From NCBI RefSeq assembly GCF_002003465.1, contig NZ_BDDQ01000035.1, positions 1 through 60,783 on the forward strand: DNA of 60,783 nucleotides. The letters run 5' to 3'. Made by a program: the position numbers and the translations under genes. Within the stretch, counting starts at the first letter, position 1, and every line of letters starts with the position of its first letter. This document shows, piece by piece, positions 1 through 8,063 of the stretch. The notes under the pieces are model-generated. The model was given only the letters and a program-made list of their open reading frames with translations, ran no database searches and was not told where the DNA came from. The stretch is from Caenibacillus caldisaponilyticus (GTDB taxonomy: Bacteria; Bacillota; Bacilli; Bacillales; Sporolactobacillaceae).

Positions 1-248
1 CCATCCCTTGTCCGCGGCACGCGCAAGGTCAACCGTCCCACCCGAGTCGTCAATTGCCGGGGATAAGACCCGTTTCGATAGCCTTTTCGCTCCTCTGTGC
101 GCTCATAACGGCCGGCGCCAAGTTGATCCGTTAACTGGGCTTCAAGGATTTGATTCAAGACCTGTTCCAACAGTTTGGCCAGTCCTTGATCTTGCGACAA
201 GAACCCGTGCAGGATTTCATCGCTTATTGTAATATTGTATTGAGCCAT
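1..248 (-). CDS. IS256-family (mutator-type) transposase, N-terminal part
   Basis: DDE transposase that would mobilise the element by copy-out/paste-in. Only the first 82 or so codons are in the window. The product starts MAQYNITISDE and contains LLEQVLNQILEAQ, LTDQLGAGRYER and GYRNGSYPRQL, the usual N-terminal pattern of IS256 transposases (helical segment, then the YRNGY-like motif). The start is ATG at 248 behind a perfect AAGGAGG site. The catalytic DDE core lies outside the window, so activity cannot be judged. It is not the same transposase as the one at the right edge. Confidence 0.88.
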   Translation of the reverse strand, partial: MAQYNITISDEILHGFLSQDQGLAKLLEQVLNQILEAQLTDQLGAGRYERTEERKGYRNGSYPRQLTTRVGRLTLRVPRTRD

Positions 249-355
249 AGTTGCTTTCCTCCTTTTTGTTTTTTGTTTTGGTCAATGTCCATTCTATCAA
301 AGGGAAAGCAACGTGGCTCTTTTTACATTTCCTTTTTACACAATTTTACGGACTC
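1..355 (-). mobile_element. IS256-family insertion sequence, truncated by window edge
   Basis: The element holds the 5' part of an IS256-type transposase gene on the minus strand and about 105 bases of non-coding end. The outer end (about 333-355), read on the minus strand, is GAGTCCGTAAAATTGTGTAA, close to the GTATAAAATTTTGTGTAAA end of the different IS256-type element at the right edge. The exact outer boundary and any target duplication cannot be fixed from one end. Confidence 0.8.
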
Positions 356-676
356 AACTTAATGGAATGAATCGGGAAATTTCCGGCCCATTACGGCCGA
401 GATGTCCTCAATCATATTCTTTAACAACAAGGGATAAAAGTGGCCGGTCTCATCTTATCGCCTCAACTTTTCTGTAGTCTGAAAATCATGATAGCCCGGG
501 CGCGGTCGAGCCCTGCCAGACGATTAGCCGCCTTTAAACGAAGCTCCGGTTCGTCATGACCATGCCGGCTTTTTTGCGCCGGTAAACGGTCAGAACCCGA
601 ACGCGCTGCAAAGAATGAATCCGGCATCGATTGGGAAAAAGAGGGGTAAACGCGCCAACAAGAGGTGAACAGGATC
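356..676. other. Intergenic stretch before splA, nothing recognised
   Basis: No convincing coding region, RNA gene or terminator is visible. It must contain the splAB promoter. A sigma-G type promoter would be expected from the known family, but I could not find a clear pair of sigma-G boxes. Confidence 0.4.
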
Positions 677-934
677 GTGCATGGGAATGAAGCGTACCGG
701 CCAGGAGAGATCGTTTATGTCATGATTCGGAATCCGCACGCCCAGGATGTCGCCAATATACAGGCGGCTGCCGTTGTGGAACATCCCGGCGAGCCTGGGC
801 GGCTGTGCCTTTTCATCTATGAGACGTATTACCCGCTCGATGATGAGATTGCCGTGTTCAAAACCGAAGAAGAAGCCGAGGCGGCATACCGTTATTATTT
901 CGGCGGCGCAAGTGAGGATACGTTTTATGGTTAA
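677..934 (+). CDS. splA: SplA, regulator of the spore photoproduct lyase operon
   Basis: Small regulator (85 aa) that in Bacillus subtilis represses the splAB operon in the developing forespore. The product has the compact SplA pattern: YRPGEIVYVMIRNPH near the N-terminus, then DVANIQAAAVVEHP, and an acidic middle LDDEIAVFKTEEEAEAAY. GTG at 677 is preferred because AGAGGTGA (661-668) lies 8 to 9 bases before it; an upstream in-frame GTG at 665 lies inside that ribosome site. The gene overlaps splB by 8 bases, so the two are translationally coupled. Recognition rests on similarity to the B. subtilis protein and on the splB neighbour. Confidence 0.85.
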   Translation: MHGNEAYRPGEIVYVMIRNPHAQDVANIQAAAVVEHPGEPGRLCLFIYETYYPLDDEIAVFKTEEEAEAAYRYYFGGASEDTFYG

Positions 935-1955
935 GCCGTTCGTTCCCCAGCTTGTCTACGTTGAACCGCGCGCCTTGGACTATCCGCTTGGGCGCAAGCT
1001 CGCCCGTCGTTTCCAGGATATGGGCATCGAAATCCGCGAAACGACTTCCCACAACCAAATTCGTAATTTTCCCGGGGAAAATCATTTTCAACGCTACCGT
1101 CTCGCGAAGTCAACGCTCGTCATCGGCGTCAGGAAGACGCTGAAATTCGATACGTCCAAGCCTTCGGCCGAGTATGCGATCCCGTTTGCCACCGGCTGCA
1201 TGGGCCATTGCCATTACTGCTATTTGCAAACGACCATGGGATCCAAACCGTACATCCGCACCTACGTGAATGTCGAAGAAATCCTGGACGCGGCCGAAGC
1301 GTACATGAGGGAACGTGCCCCGGAAATCACCCGCTTTGAGGCATCGTGCACGTCGGACATCGTCGGCATCGACCACCTGACCCACACGCTCAAACACGCC
1401 ATTGAATATTTCGGCCAGTCGACATATGGGAGGCTTCGCTTCGTCACGAAATTCGCCCACGTGGATCATCTGTTGGATGCGCGCCATAACGGGAAGTCGC
1501 GCTTCCGCTTCAGCGTGAACGACGATTACGTTATCAAATTTTTTGAGCCCGGCACTTCTCGGCTTGACGAACGAATTGAAGCCGCAGTAAAGGTGGCGGA
1601 GGCAGGTTATCCTCTCGGCTTCATCGTCGCGCCGATCTATCTCCATGAAGGCTGGAAGGCGGGCTACCGGGAAATGTTTGAAAAACTGGAAGCGACGCTG
1701 CCCGCTCACGCGAGAAAAGATTTGACGTTTGAATTCATCCAACACCGTTTTACGAAGCCGGCCAAACGCGTCATTCAAAAAAACTACCCGATGACGAAGC
1801 TGGAACTGAATGAATCGCGACGCATGTGGAAGTGGGGGCGTTACGGCATCGGCAAATACGTCTATAAAACCGAAGAACAAGAAGAAATCAAAGACACACT
1901 TAAACGCTACTTAAAAACATATTTTCCCGAAGCGCGTCTGGACTATTTTACTTGA
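927..1955 (+). CDS. splB: Spore photoproduct lyase SplB
   Basis: Radical SAM enzyme (342 aa) that reverses the 5-thyminyl-5,6-dihydrothymine lesion formed in UV-irradiated spore DNA, acting early in germination. The radical SAM cluster motif CMGHCHYC places Cys91, Cys95 and Cys98. Cys141 in RFEASCTSDIVG matches the conserved cysteine that returns the hydrogen atom to the thymine radical. Most of the sequence is near-identical to B. subtilis SplB. ATG at 927 fits the family length; an open frame reaches further upstream but runs through splA. AGTGAGG at 911-917 can act as ribosome site. Length and key residues look intact. Confidence 0.97.
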   Translation: MVKPFVPQLVYVEPRALDYPLGRKLARRFQDMGIEIRETTSHNQIRNFPGENHFQRYRLAKSTLVIGVRKTLKFDTSKPSAEYAIPFATGCMGHCHYCYLQTTMGSKPYIRTYVNVEEILDAAEAYMRERAPEITRFEASCTSDIVGIDHLTHTLKHAIEYFGQSTYGRLRFVTKFAHVDHLLDARHNGKSRFRFSVNDDYVIKFFEPGTSRLDERIEAAVKVAEAGYPLGFIVAPIYLHEGWKAGYREMFEKLEATLPAHARKDLTFEFIQHRFTKPAKRVIQKNYPMTKLELNESRRMWKWGRYGIGKYVYKTEEQEEIKDTLKRYLKTYFPEARLDYFT

Positions 1956-2280
1956 TCAAAACGCGCGACATCCCGCTCCTTCGGGGGAGTTTAACCTGTA
2001 AAGAGCCGCTCGGAAATCGTTACTCTCATCATTTTATGGTACGGTATGAAAGGATGGGGGACGGTCGCCTTTCATGACACCGGTTTTCCGAGGCTCGGCG
2101 GTTTAAGGACAGAAGCAGCCTAAAAACGGGATGACGGAAAAGGTGTGTACGTCAGATTATGAACCGAAAGATGAAGACTGCGGTGACCACGGTCCCATCC
2201 CGCCGTCCTCCCGATTGTCTAAAACTTTCCTCACTTTCCATAACTAAAGTGGTAAAATAGAAAGAAAACGGAGGGATTTT
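1956..2280. other. Intergenic stretch between splB and the aminopeptidase
   Basis: A small hairpin CTCC-TTCG-GGGGAG followed by TTTAA (about 1977-1995) may end the splAB transcript. A possible -10 TAAAAT (2253-2258) lies shortly before the next gene, without a good -35. Nothing else is recognisable. Confidence 0.4.
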
Positions 2281-3513
2281 ATGACGGACTTTGAACAAAA
2301 ATTAGAAAAATATGCGGAACTCGCCGTCAAAATCGGGGTGAACGTGCAAAAAGGGCAGACGCTCGTCGTCAACGCACCGGTGGTGGCGGTCGATTTTGTG
2401 CGCAAAGTGACGCGGATCGCCTATGAAGCCGGAGCGAAAAACGTCTATCATCGTTGGACGGACAATCTGCTCACGCTGACGAAATTCCAACTGGCTCCGG
2501 ATGAAGCGCTTCAGGAATTTCCGAAGTGGGAAGCCGACGGCCTGGAACAATTGGCCAAAGAAGGGGCGGCGTTTCTCGACATCACGACGCCGCAACTCGA
2601 CTTGCTGAAGGATATCGATCCGGAAAGAATCGCCCTGAGCAACAAAACCGTCTCGCAAGCGCTTCACACCTATCGCAACTATCGCATGGCCGACAAGGTG
2701 AGCTGGTCGATTCTCGCTTATCCGACGGAGGAATGGGCGAAAAAAGTGTTTCCTGAAACCGAGGGGCAGGAGGCCCTAGAGAAGCTTTGGGAACAAGTCT
2801 TCAAGCTGACGCGCATCGACCGCGAAGATCCGGTCGCCGCCTGGAAAGAGCATCAGAGGAATTTGTCCGAGAAAGTGCGCTATTTGAACGAGAAAAAATA
2901 CAAAAAGCTCCATTACCGCGCGCCGGGAACCGATTTGACGATTGAGTTTCCCGACGGTTACATATGGGCGGGAGGCGCGTCCAAAAACGAAGCGGGCGCG
3001 GACTTTTTTGCGAATATCCCGACGGAAGAAGTGTTCACGCTTCCGCTTAAGACCGGCGTGAACGGCACCGTCAAAAGCACGAAACCATTGAACTACGGAG
3101 GCAAGCTGATCGAAGGGTTATCGTTTGTATTTAAGGACGGGAAAATCGTCGATTTCAGTGCCGAACAAGGCTATGATACGGTGAAAAAATTGCTCGACAC
3201 CGACGAAGGCTCGCGTTATTTGGGCGAAGTCGCGCTCGTCCCGTACAATTCGCCGATTTCCGAATCGGGTTTGATTTTCTTCAACACGCTGTTCGACGAA
3301 AACGCATCCTGCCACCTCGCCATCGGCGCGGCCTATCCGACGTGCTTGGAAGGCGGCGAAAAGTTGACGCGGGAAGAGCTCGAAGCGCGCGGCGTCAACT
3401 CGAGCTTGACGCATGTCGATTTTATGATCGGCTCTCCCGAACTGGAAATCGACGGCGAAACCCGCTCCGGCGAACGGGAACCGGTCTTCCGCAACGGCGT
3501 TTGGGCGTTTTGA
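2281..3513 (+). CDS. Aminopeptidase, M29 family (AmpS/aminopeptidase T type)
   Basis: Cytoplasmic dinuclear-metal aminopeptidase (410 aa) that removes N-terminal residues from peptides. The six metal ligands of the M29 family are present at the family positions: Glu250 (NIPTEEVF), Glu316 (LGEVALVP), His345 (ASCHLAIG), Tyr352 (AAYP), His378 and Asp380 (LTHVDFMIG). The start is ATG at 2281 behind ACGGAGGGA. Length is normal. The gene stands alone, between splB and its own terminator at 3576. B. subtilis AmpS is the likely orthologue, but I leave the symbol open. Confidence 0.92.
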   Translation: MTDFEQKLEKYAELAVKIGVNVQKGQTLVVNAPVVAVDFVRKVTRIAYEAGAKNVYHRWTDNLLTLTKFQLAPDEALQEFPKWEADGLEQLAKEGAAFLDITTPQLDLLKDIDPERIALSNKTVSQALHTYRNYRMADKVSWSILAYPTEEWAKKVFPETEGQEALEKLWEQVFKLTRIDREDPVAAWKEHQRNLSEKVRYLNEKKYKKLHYRAPGTDLTIEFPDGYIWAGGASKNEAGADFFANIPTEEVFTLPLKTGVNGTVKSTKPLNYGGKLIEGLSFVFKDGKIVDFSAEQGYDTVKKLLDTDEGSRYLGEVALVPYNSPISESGLIFFNTLFDENASCHLAIGAAYPTCLEGGEKLTREELEARGVNSSLTHVDFMIGSPELEIDGETRSGEREPVFRNGVWAF

Positions 3514-3575
3514 CGCCAAACGCAGGAGCTTTCGTTTCCGCGCGGGAGATTCAGGGATCCGGACCATCGCAAAAA

Positions 3576-3614
3576 CGGCCGGCCATTCCATATGGATGGC
3601 CGGTCTATTTTTTC
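3576..3614 (+). terminator. Intrinsic terminator after the aminopeptidase gene
   Basis: Ten-base stem GGCCGGCCAT (3577-3586) pairs with ATGGCCGGTC (3596-3605), allowing one G-T pair, and is followed by TATTTTTT. Confidence 0.85.
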
Positions 3615-3687
3615 GGCGCGGGGACCATCAGCAAACCATGGTTGAATTCCGCAAAAGCGCAAAAAGGCCAAGTAAATGTCGAAAAAG

Positions 3688-3716
3688 TTGCAATATAGGC
3701 ATCTAAAGGTTATAAT
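3688..3716 (+). promoter_or_regulatory. Strong sigma-A type promoter
   Basis: TTGCAA (3688-3693), a 17-base spacer and TATAAT (3711-3716). It is one of the best promoters in the window, yet no clear gene follows for a kilobase. Confidence 0.7.
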
Positions 3717-3767
3717 GGATTTAAATAACATTATTTTTTAAATTTAACCAACGGAGGGGGCGATCGG

Positions 3768-3983
3768 TTGGCCCTTCGGCTTACCATTTTGGTAAAACGG
3801 TTTCGCTTGCGGCGTTTTGCTTCCGATCAAAAGGACGACAATGCTTTTCCATCATACCTGATTCATTTCAAGTCAACAGGTCCCTTCCATCACCGCACTT
3901 CATTGTATTTACCCTTCTCACATCAAGAGGACATCCCGGATTTTTCTTTTTGCTTGGTTGCAAGAGGAACGACGGAAAAATGA
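3768..3983 (+). CDS. Possible small orphan protein (71 aa)
   Basis: Supported only by its signals: the strong promoter at 3688-3716, a GGAGGGGG ribosome site at 3752-3759 and a TTG start at correct spacing. The product (begins MALRLTILVKRFRLRR) is basic at its N-terminus and resembles nothing I know. It could be a decayed gene or part of a non-coding transcript. Confidence 0.25.
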   Translation: MALRLTILVKRFRLRRFASDQKDDNAFPSYLIHFKSTGPFHHRTSLYLPFSHQEDIPDFSFCLVARGTTEK

Positions 3984-4735
3984 AAATCCCTTCCGCAATG
4001 AAACGGCATGCACCGCTCATAGATGTTCATGGATGACGCGGGCGTGTAAAGGAACCGTTTAAACCGCGTCCCATGGCCGGCACATGGCGACGCTTTTTTT
4101 ATGGTTGTTCGTGTCTCATTGGGGCATAGCGGTTTTGTGGCAGCCGTTTGCCTGCCAAACCAAAATATACGGGACATCGGCGGGGCTATCATCGCGTTGT
4201 CCGGCCGTTTCAGCGCTTTATGGCTTCTGGATCGCCTCTTTTGCAACACATGTGTGTGGCGGACGGGGCCTTAGGCGGAGGCTGGGGCCTGCTCCATCCG
4301 GTTCATGTCCGTCAGCGAGGGGGATTGGCAAACCGCCTTGTAAGTGAAAGGGGTGAGGGCGATGTGAAACGATGGATGCACAAGAAAATCCCTTAAGCGA
4401 AGGCCTGGTCAGCGTGCGCTTAAGGGATTAGGTAAGTTGGGCATCCCAACTTTAATGAAAATTATACCTTGTATGATAAATCGGTTGCAATGTCCGTTTT
4501 TTTCCAGATAACGTGCAAAAGGGCTGCTTTCCTTTAAAAATCATCGCTATAGAGGTGAATTCATATCACCTGCGAGAATGCGGGAACGGCGGCTTGAAGC
4601 GGCCGTGTGAAATGCAGCCGGAAACGATCAAGGAGCGGATTACGGTTGGGATGCCCGTCCAATGGGAGAAGGTTCCTTCATCATCAGAGGTGGAAGTGAG
4701 AAAACCGTTTAGTTTCTAAAAGGGAGGCGAACTGA
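3984..4735. other. Region upstream of comK with hairpins and mini-ORFs
   Basis: No convincing gene. It contains a 10-codon frame with a good ribosome site (AAAGGGGTGAGG, GTG at 4364, stop at 4396). A perfect 13-base inverted repeat AATCCCTTAAGCG (4387-4399 and 4417-4429) begins inside that frame. A second hairpin AGTTGGG-CAT-CCCAACT follows at 4435-4451. A 68-codon frame at 4513-4719 ends just before the comK ribosome site but has no good start. The layout resembles a leader region, but I cannot assign a mechanism. Confidence 0.35.
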
Positions 4736-5305
4736 TTGGAAACGGTGCAAGAATACATCATTCAGCCGTTGACGATGGCGCTTCTGCCGATGGACGGGCC
4801 GTATGGCGAATGGTGGACGATTGTCGTAGAAAAGACGGGCATCGTTGTGGTTCAAAAAAAGCCGTTGGATATCATCGATGATTCCTGCGGATATTTTGGG
4901 CACAGTTTTTCCGGCGCCAAACAAGGGGCGTGGGCGGTGACGGGCATCACGCGCATGCCGCCGCTCGCCGTATCTTCTGAACTGGATTTGATCATCTTCC
5001 CGCTCGCCTCGCCGGAAAATCGCGATTGTTCTTGGCTCGTTCACCTCAATGTTGAAAGCTGGGGCGAGGCGGGCCGCAATGCGACCGTCGTGCGCTTCAG
5101 CAACTATCAAACCTTTACTTTCGATATCAGTTATACCGCTTTTGAAATTAAAGCGTGCCGCGCCGCCCAATACCGTTGCTTGTTGCGGGAACATACCGCC
5201 CGCTATCAAATTTCGCGCCCGCCGGCAGCGGGAGAGCGGCTGCCGGATTTGCACGCTTTGATCCGGAAAAAGGACAACGGGACGTATCAAATCATTCGCG
5301 CGTGA
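4736..5305 (+). CDS. comK: Competence transcription factor ComK
   Basis: Master activator of late competence genes for DNA uptake (189 aa), binding paired AT-boxes in target promoters. The central block DSCGYFGHSFSGAKQG, then TGITRMPPLAV, LIIFPLASP and CSWLVHLNVE aligns in order with the corresponding core of B. subtilis ComK. The start is TTG at 4736 with GGGAGG (4722-4727) eight bases before it. ComK proteins vary at both ends; the C-terminus here (KDNGTYQIIRA) differs from the B. subtilis one. It stands alone, as comK usually does. No clear ComK box was found upstream. Confidence 0.87.
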   Translation: METVQEYIIQPLTMALLPMDGPYGEWWTIVVEKTGIVVVQKKPLDIIDDSCGYFGHSFSGAKQGAWAVTGITRMPPLAVSSELDLIIFPLASPENRDCSWLVHLNVESWGEAGRNATVVRFSNYQTFTFDISYTAFEIKACRAAQYRCLLREHTARYQISRPPAAGERLPDLHALIRKKDNGTYQIIRA

Positions 5306-5907
5306 CTTCGCAGCCAAGATCGAATCCATCCAAGGAATGCAGACCAAGCGGTTCCGGCCGTCGTTCATATCGGCAGTCACCAATCGCCCTTTTGTCAACA
5401 TCAAACGTACATTGTTCGGAAGCGACGGAACAGATGGCTAATGATATGTCGATGTCGCAGGCGGGGAGGAGTAGGATCAGGCCAATGGAGTAAATGTCGT
5501 TTGCGTCTATCCAAGCGCCCCCGCGCATCCCTTCAACCCCTGCGGTCAAAGTGTCTTCGGCCCGTTTTTTACCCGAACGCCGACAACGAAGACATTTATG
5601 ACATCATCGGCATAGAGTCTTTGGAAGCGATGATCTCCGAATGGCTCGGATGATCACGCGCCCCGTTCCCCCGGCGCTATCAGCATCCAGGATGCATCGA
5701 AAAGGGTGACACGGCCGCCGCGCATGCGCTGTCGGCTTTACCGAATTTTGTGTGTCCTTAATCGGCACCTTGATCGCAGAACGAACGATCCCCCGCATCG
5801 CGCAAGCGGTGCGGGGGTCTGCCTTTAGAAGGGGAAATCCGAGGGTTGCCGTGTTTGGCGGGCGGTGTGGCAGTCCTTGGGTAACCGATTTGAGGGGGCC
5901 GGAAAGC
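5306..5907. other. Gene-free stretch between comK and proC
   Basis: No complete gene is visible. A protein-like tail with YPNADNEDIYDIIGIESLE runs to a stop at 5653 on the plus strand, but the frame upstream of it looks random, so it may be the remains of a gene. Another frame on the minus strand (5292-5549) has no start signals. Confidence 0.35.
5789..5818 (-). terminator. Hairpin downstream of proC, possible terminator
   Basis: Perfect stem CCCCCGCA (5790-5797) with TGCGGGGG (5810-5817), lying 90 bases after the proC stop. There is no proper T-run on either side, so it is a weak call. Confidence 0.35.
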
Positions 5908-6732
5908 TCACGCCCGCGTTTCGTATTGCTCGGCGAGTTCCGCCGAGCGGACCATGGCGCGGCGGATGCAGGCGCAAAGCGCTTCCTTTGTTTTGTATTG
6001 TTCGAGAACTTCCAAGCCCGCTTGCGTTGTGCCGCCGGGGCTCGTAACTTGCCGCCGCAATTCGGACGTTTCGGCGCCGGACGTTTTCAACATGCCGACG
6101 GCGCCGGCCAGCGTTTGCAGGATGAGTTCGCGTGCGATGTCCGGTTTCAGCCCTGCTTCTTTAGCCGCCGCTTCCAAAGCTTCCGCAAAATAATAAACGT
6201 ACGCCGGTCCGCTGCCCGAAAGCGCCGTGACGGCATGAAGCTCGTGTTCGCTGACGACGGCGGTGGTGCCGATCGCTTTAAAGAGGCGTTCGACTTGGGA
6301 CAAATGGTCTTTTGTCGCGTAGCGGCCGGCCGCTATCGCGGTCGCCGATTGGCCGATGGCGGCCGACGTATTGGGCATCGCACGGACGACGGGAATTTTG
6401 ATGCCGAGCGCGCGGGCGATCGAATCGGTTGTGATCCCGGCCATCACCGACACGATGATGTGCTCCGATCTTACGTAGGGTTTGATGGCTTCCAGCGCCT
6501 CGCGGGCATCCTTGGGTTTGACCGACAGAAGGACGAGGCCGGCGCCTGAAAGAGCTTCTCCTTTATCCCGCGTCACGCGGACGCCGTATAATGTTCGGAA
6601 ACGCTCCAGGCGTTCGCGATTTTCCTTGTTGTTGACCCAGATGTGTTTAGGTTGGAAAATCCCTTTGGAAATCAAGCCGGAGACGATCGCCTCCGCCATG
6701 GCCCCGGCGCCGATGAAAGCGATGTGTCGCAT
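5908..6732 (-). CDS. proC: Pyrroline-5-carboxylate reductase
   Basis: Last enzyme of proline synthesis (274 aa), reducing 1-pyrroline-5-carboxylate to L-proline with NAD(P)H in the cytoplasm. The N-terminal Rossmann motif FIGAGAMAEAI, the VKPKD segment, the MPNTSAAIG stretch and the family signature around ALSGSGPAYVYYF, with LTSPGGTT-like VTSPGGTTQAGLE, are all present. ATG at 6732 is chosen because AGGAGG lies eight bases before it; the longer open frame upstream runs into the T-box leader. Length is normal. Expression is controlled by a proline-type T-box, so the gene responds to uncharged tRNA-Pro. Confidence 0.96.
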   Translation of the reverse strand: MRHIAFIGAGAMAEAIVSGLISKGIFQPKHIWVNNKENRERLERFRTLYGVRVTRDKGEALSGAGLVLLSVKPKDAREALEAIKPYVRSEHIIVSVMAGITTDSIARALGIKIPVVRAMPNTSAAIGQSATAIAAGRYATKDHLSQVERLFKAIGTTAVVSEHELHAVTALSGSGPAYVYYFAEALEAAAKEAGLKPDIARELILQTLAGAVGMLKTSGAETSELRRQVTSPGGTTQAGLEVLEQYKTKEALCACIRRAMVRSAELAEQYETRA

Positions 6733-6752
6733 GACCTTTGCCTCCTTTCGAA

Positions 6753-6998
6753 ATAAAAAACCATTCCGCCCTCTGCAAAAGGACGGAATGGTTGAATTCC
6801 GCGGTACCACCTTTATTGGCATCGCCGTTAGCGTGCCCGCTCTGATCCGATAACGCGGATGCGGCCGGTTTTTGCCCGGCGACTTCGAGGTGGGTCCGAT
6901 CCGCTCTGATGGGCGTGGAACCTTGCAGCCTGAGGATTCCACTCTCTGGTGCCCGGGCGTCGATCGGTTGGCCTCTTCATCGTCGCTCCCGTTATTTT
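6753..6998 (-). promoter_or_regulatory. T-box riboswitch of proC (tRNA-Pro sensing)
   Basis: On the minus strand the leader has a Stem I segment with CCAGAGAGTGGAA and GGCTGCAAGGTTCCAC, the consensus T-box AGGTGGTACCGCGG (6799-6812), and a terminator formed by AACCATTCCGTCC and GGGCGGAATGGTT followed by a T-run (6753-6794). The likely specifier is CCC (6892-6894) in GGACCCA, a proline codon. An uncharged tRNA-Pro would stabilise the antiterminator and allow proC transcription. Confidence 0.9.
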
Positions 6999-7004
6999 TT
7001 TAGT

Positions 7005-7033
7005 ATTATGCGGCGGCCGCTCGGAAATGTCAA
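7005..7033 (-). promoter_or_regulatory. Promoter of the T-box/proC transcript
   Basis: On the minus strand TTGACA (7028-7033), a 17-base spacer and CATAAT (7005-7010), directly upstream of the T-box leader. Confidence 0.8.
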
Positions 7034-7141
7034 TACCCTGTTTTAATACGTTTTCACGTATGCATCTATTAGTAACACTATTTTAAATACTCCCCATTCA
7101 TGGTACCATTGTTCCAAGTCTATGGGAGGGGAGGGGACGAA

Positions 7142-7984
7142 GTGGACAAAACACGGCGGCGCACGGCACTGGTCACCGGGGCGTCCGGCGGATTTGGACG
7201 CCTGATCTGCCTTGAACTCGCCCGAAAAGGCTTTTATGTCATCGGCACCATTCGCGATGAGACGAAGAAAGGCGCTTTGCTGGAAGCGGCGAAACATCTG
7301 GGCGTCGGCGAGCGCGTGGAGACCGTGCCGTTGGACGTCACGCGCGAGGATGCCGGCGCCATCGTCGCCGCGGTGATGAAGAAAATCGGCACCCTCGATG
7401 TGCTCGTAAACAACGCGGGCTACGCGTCCGGCGGTTTCACCGAAGACATCCCGATGGATGAATGGATCAAACAGTTTGAGACCAATGTTTTCGGGCTGAT
7501 CCGCGTCACAAAGGCGGTCTTGCCGTACATGCGGGAAGCGGGAAGAGGCACGATTATCAATATGAGCAGCATCAGCGGGCGCATCGCGTTTCCCGGCCTC
7601 GGACCTTATGCGGCGTCCAAGTTTGCGGTGGAAGGATTCAGCGAAGCGTTGCGGTTGGAAATGCAACCTTACGGCGTTCACGTTGTCCTCGTTGAACCGG
7701 GCTCTTATAAAACGGAGATTTGGGCGAAAGGGTTGGCGGCCTTCCGCGCCGATCCCGACTCACCGTACGGCGACAAAGCCGAACGCCTGTTAGAGATGGT
7801 TCGGCATACAGCCAACACCGCCGGTCCTCCCGAGGAGGTGGCCAAAATCGTGGTGCGCATTGCCTTGGAGGAAAAGCCTCGCTTCCGCTATCCCATCGGC
7901 CGCGGCGTAAAAACGGCTCTTATGTTGAAACGCATTCTGCCTTGGCGGTGGATCGAACGGGCGATCTTAAAGAGAATGCCGTGA
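7142..7984 (+). CDS. SDR-family oxidoreductase (YusZ-like)
   Basis: Classical short-chain dehydrogenase/reductase (280 aa). The nucleotide-binding motif TGASGGFG lies near residue 12, NNAG in VLVNNAGYASG follows, the catalytic serine is in MSSISG and the catalytic YxxxK in YAASK. QFETNVFG and VEPGSYKTEIW match the B. subtilis YusZ-type subgroup. The substrate is unknown. GTG at 7142 is chosen because the purine-rich GGGAGGGGAGGGG ends six bases before it; an earlier in-frame start lies before that site. Confidence 0.88.
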   Translation: MDKTRRRTALVTGASGGFGRLICLELARKGFYVIGTIRDETKKGALLEAAKHLGVGERVETVPLDVTREDAGAIVAAVMKKIGTLDVLVNNAGYASGGFTEDIPMDEWIKQFETNVFGLIRVTKAVLPYMREAGRGTIINMSSISGRIAFPGLGPYAASKFAVEGFSEALRLEMQPYGVHVVLVEPGSYKTEIWAKGLAAFRADPDSPYGDKAERLLEMVRHTANTAGPPEEVAKIVVRIALEEKPRFRYPIGRGVKTALMLKRILPWRWIERAILKRMP

Positions 7985-8063
7985 AGCCGGCGATTTCGTT
8001 TTGATGGAAAAAGTTCCGTCAGCTTACAAGAACGCCGGATGCATGGCGTGAAGAGGGAGAGAC

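Noticed and set aside
747-926. Longer N-terminus for SplB from an upstream in-frame start
   Set aside because: It would run through the splA gene in another frame; the family length and the B. subtilis protein both agree with ATG at 927.
4250-4440. Riboswitch upstream of comK
   Set aside because: Some complementary segments exist, but none of the conserved cores I know (T-box, SAM, FMN, TPP, lysine, glycine, cobalamin, purine) is present.
5752-6549. 265-codon plus-strand frame opposite proC
   Set aside because: It is antisense to a clear proC, has a random, arginine-rich composition and no ribosome site.
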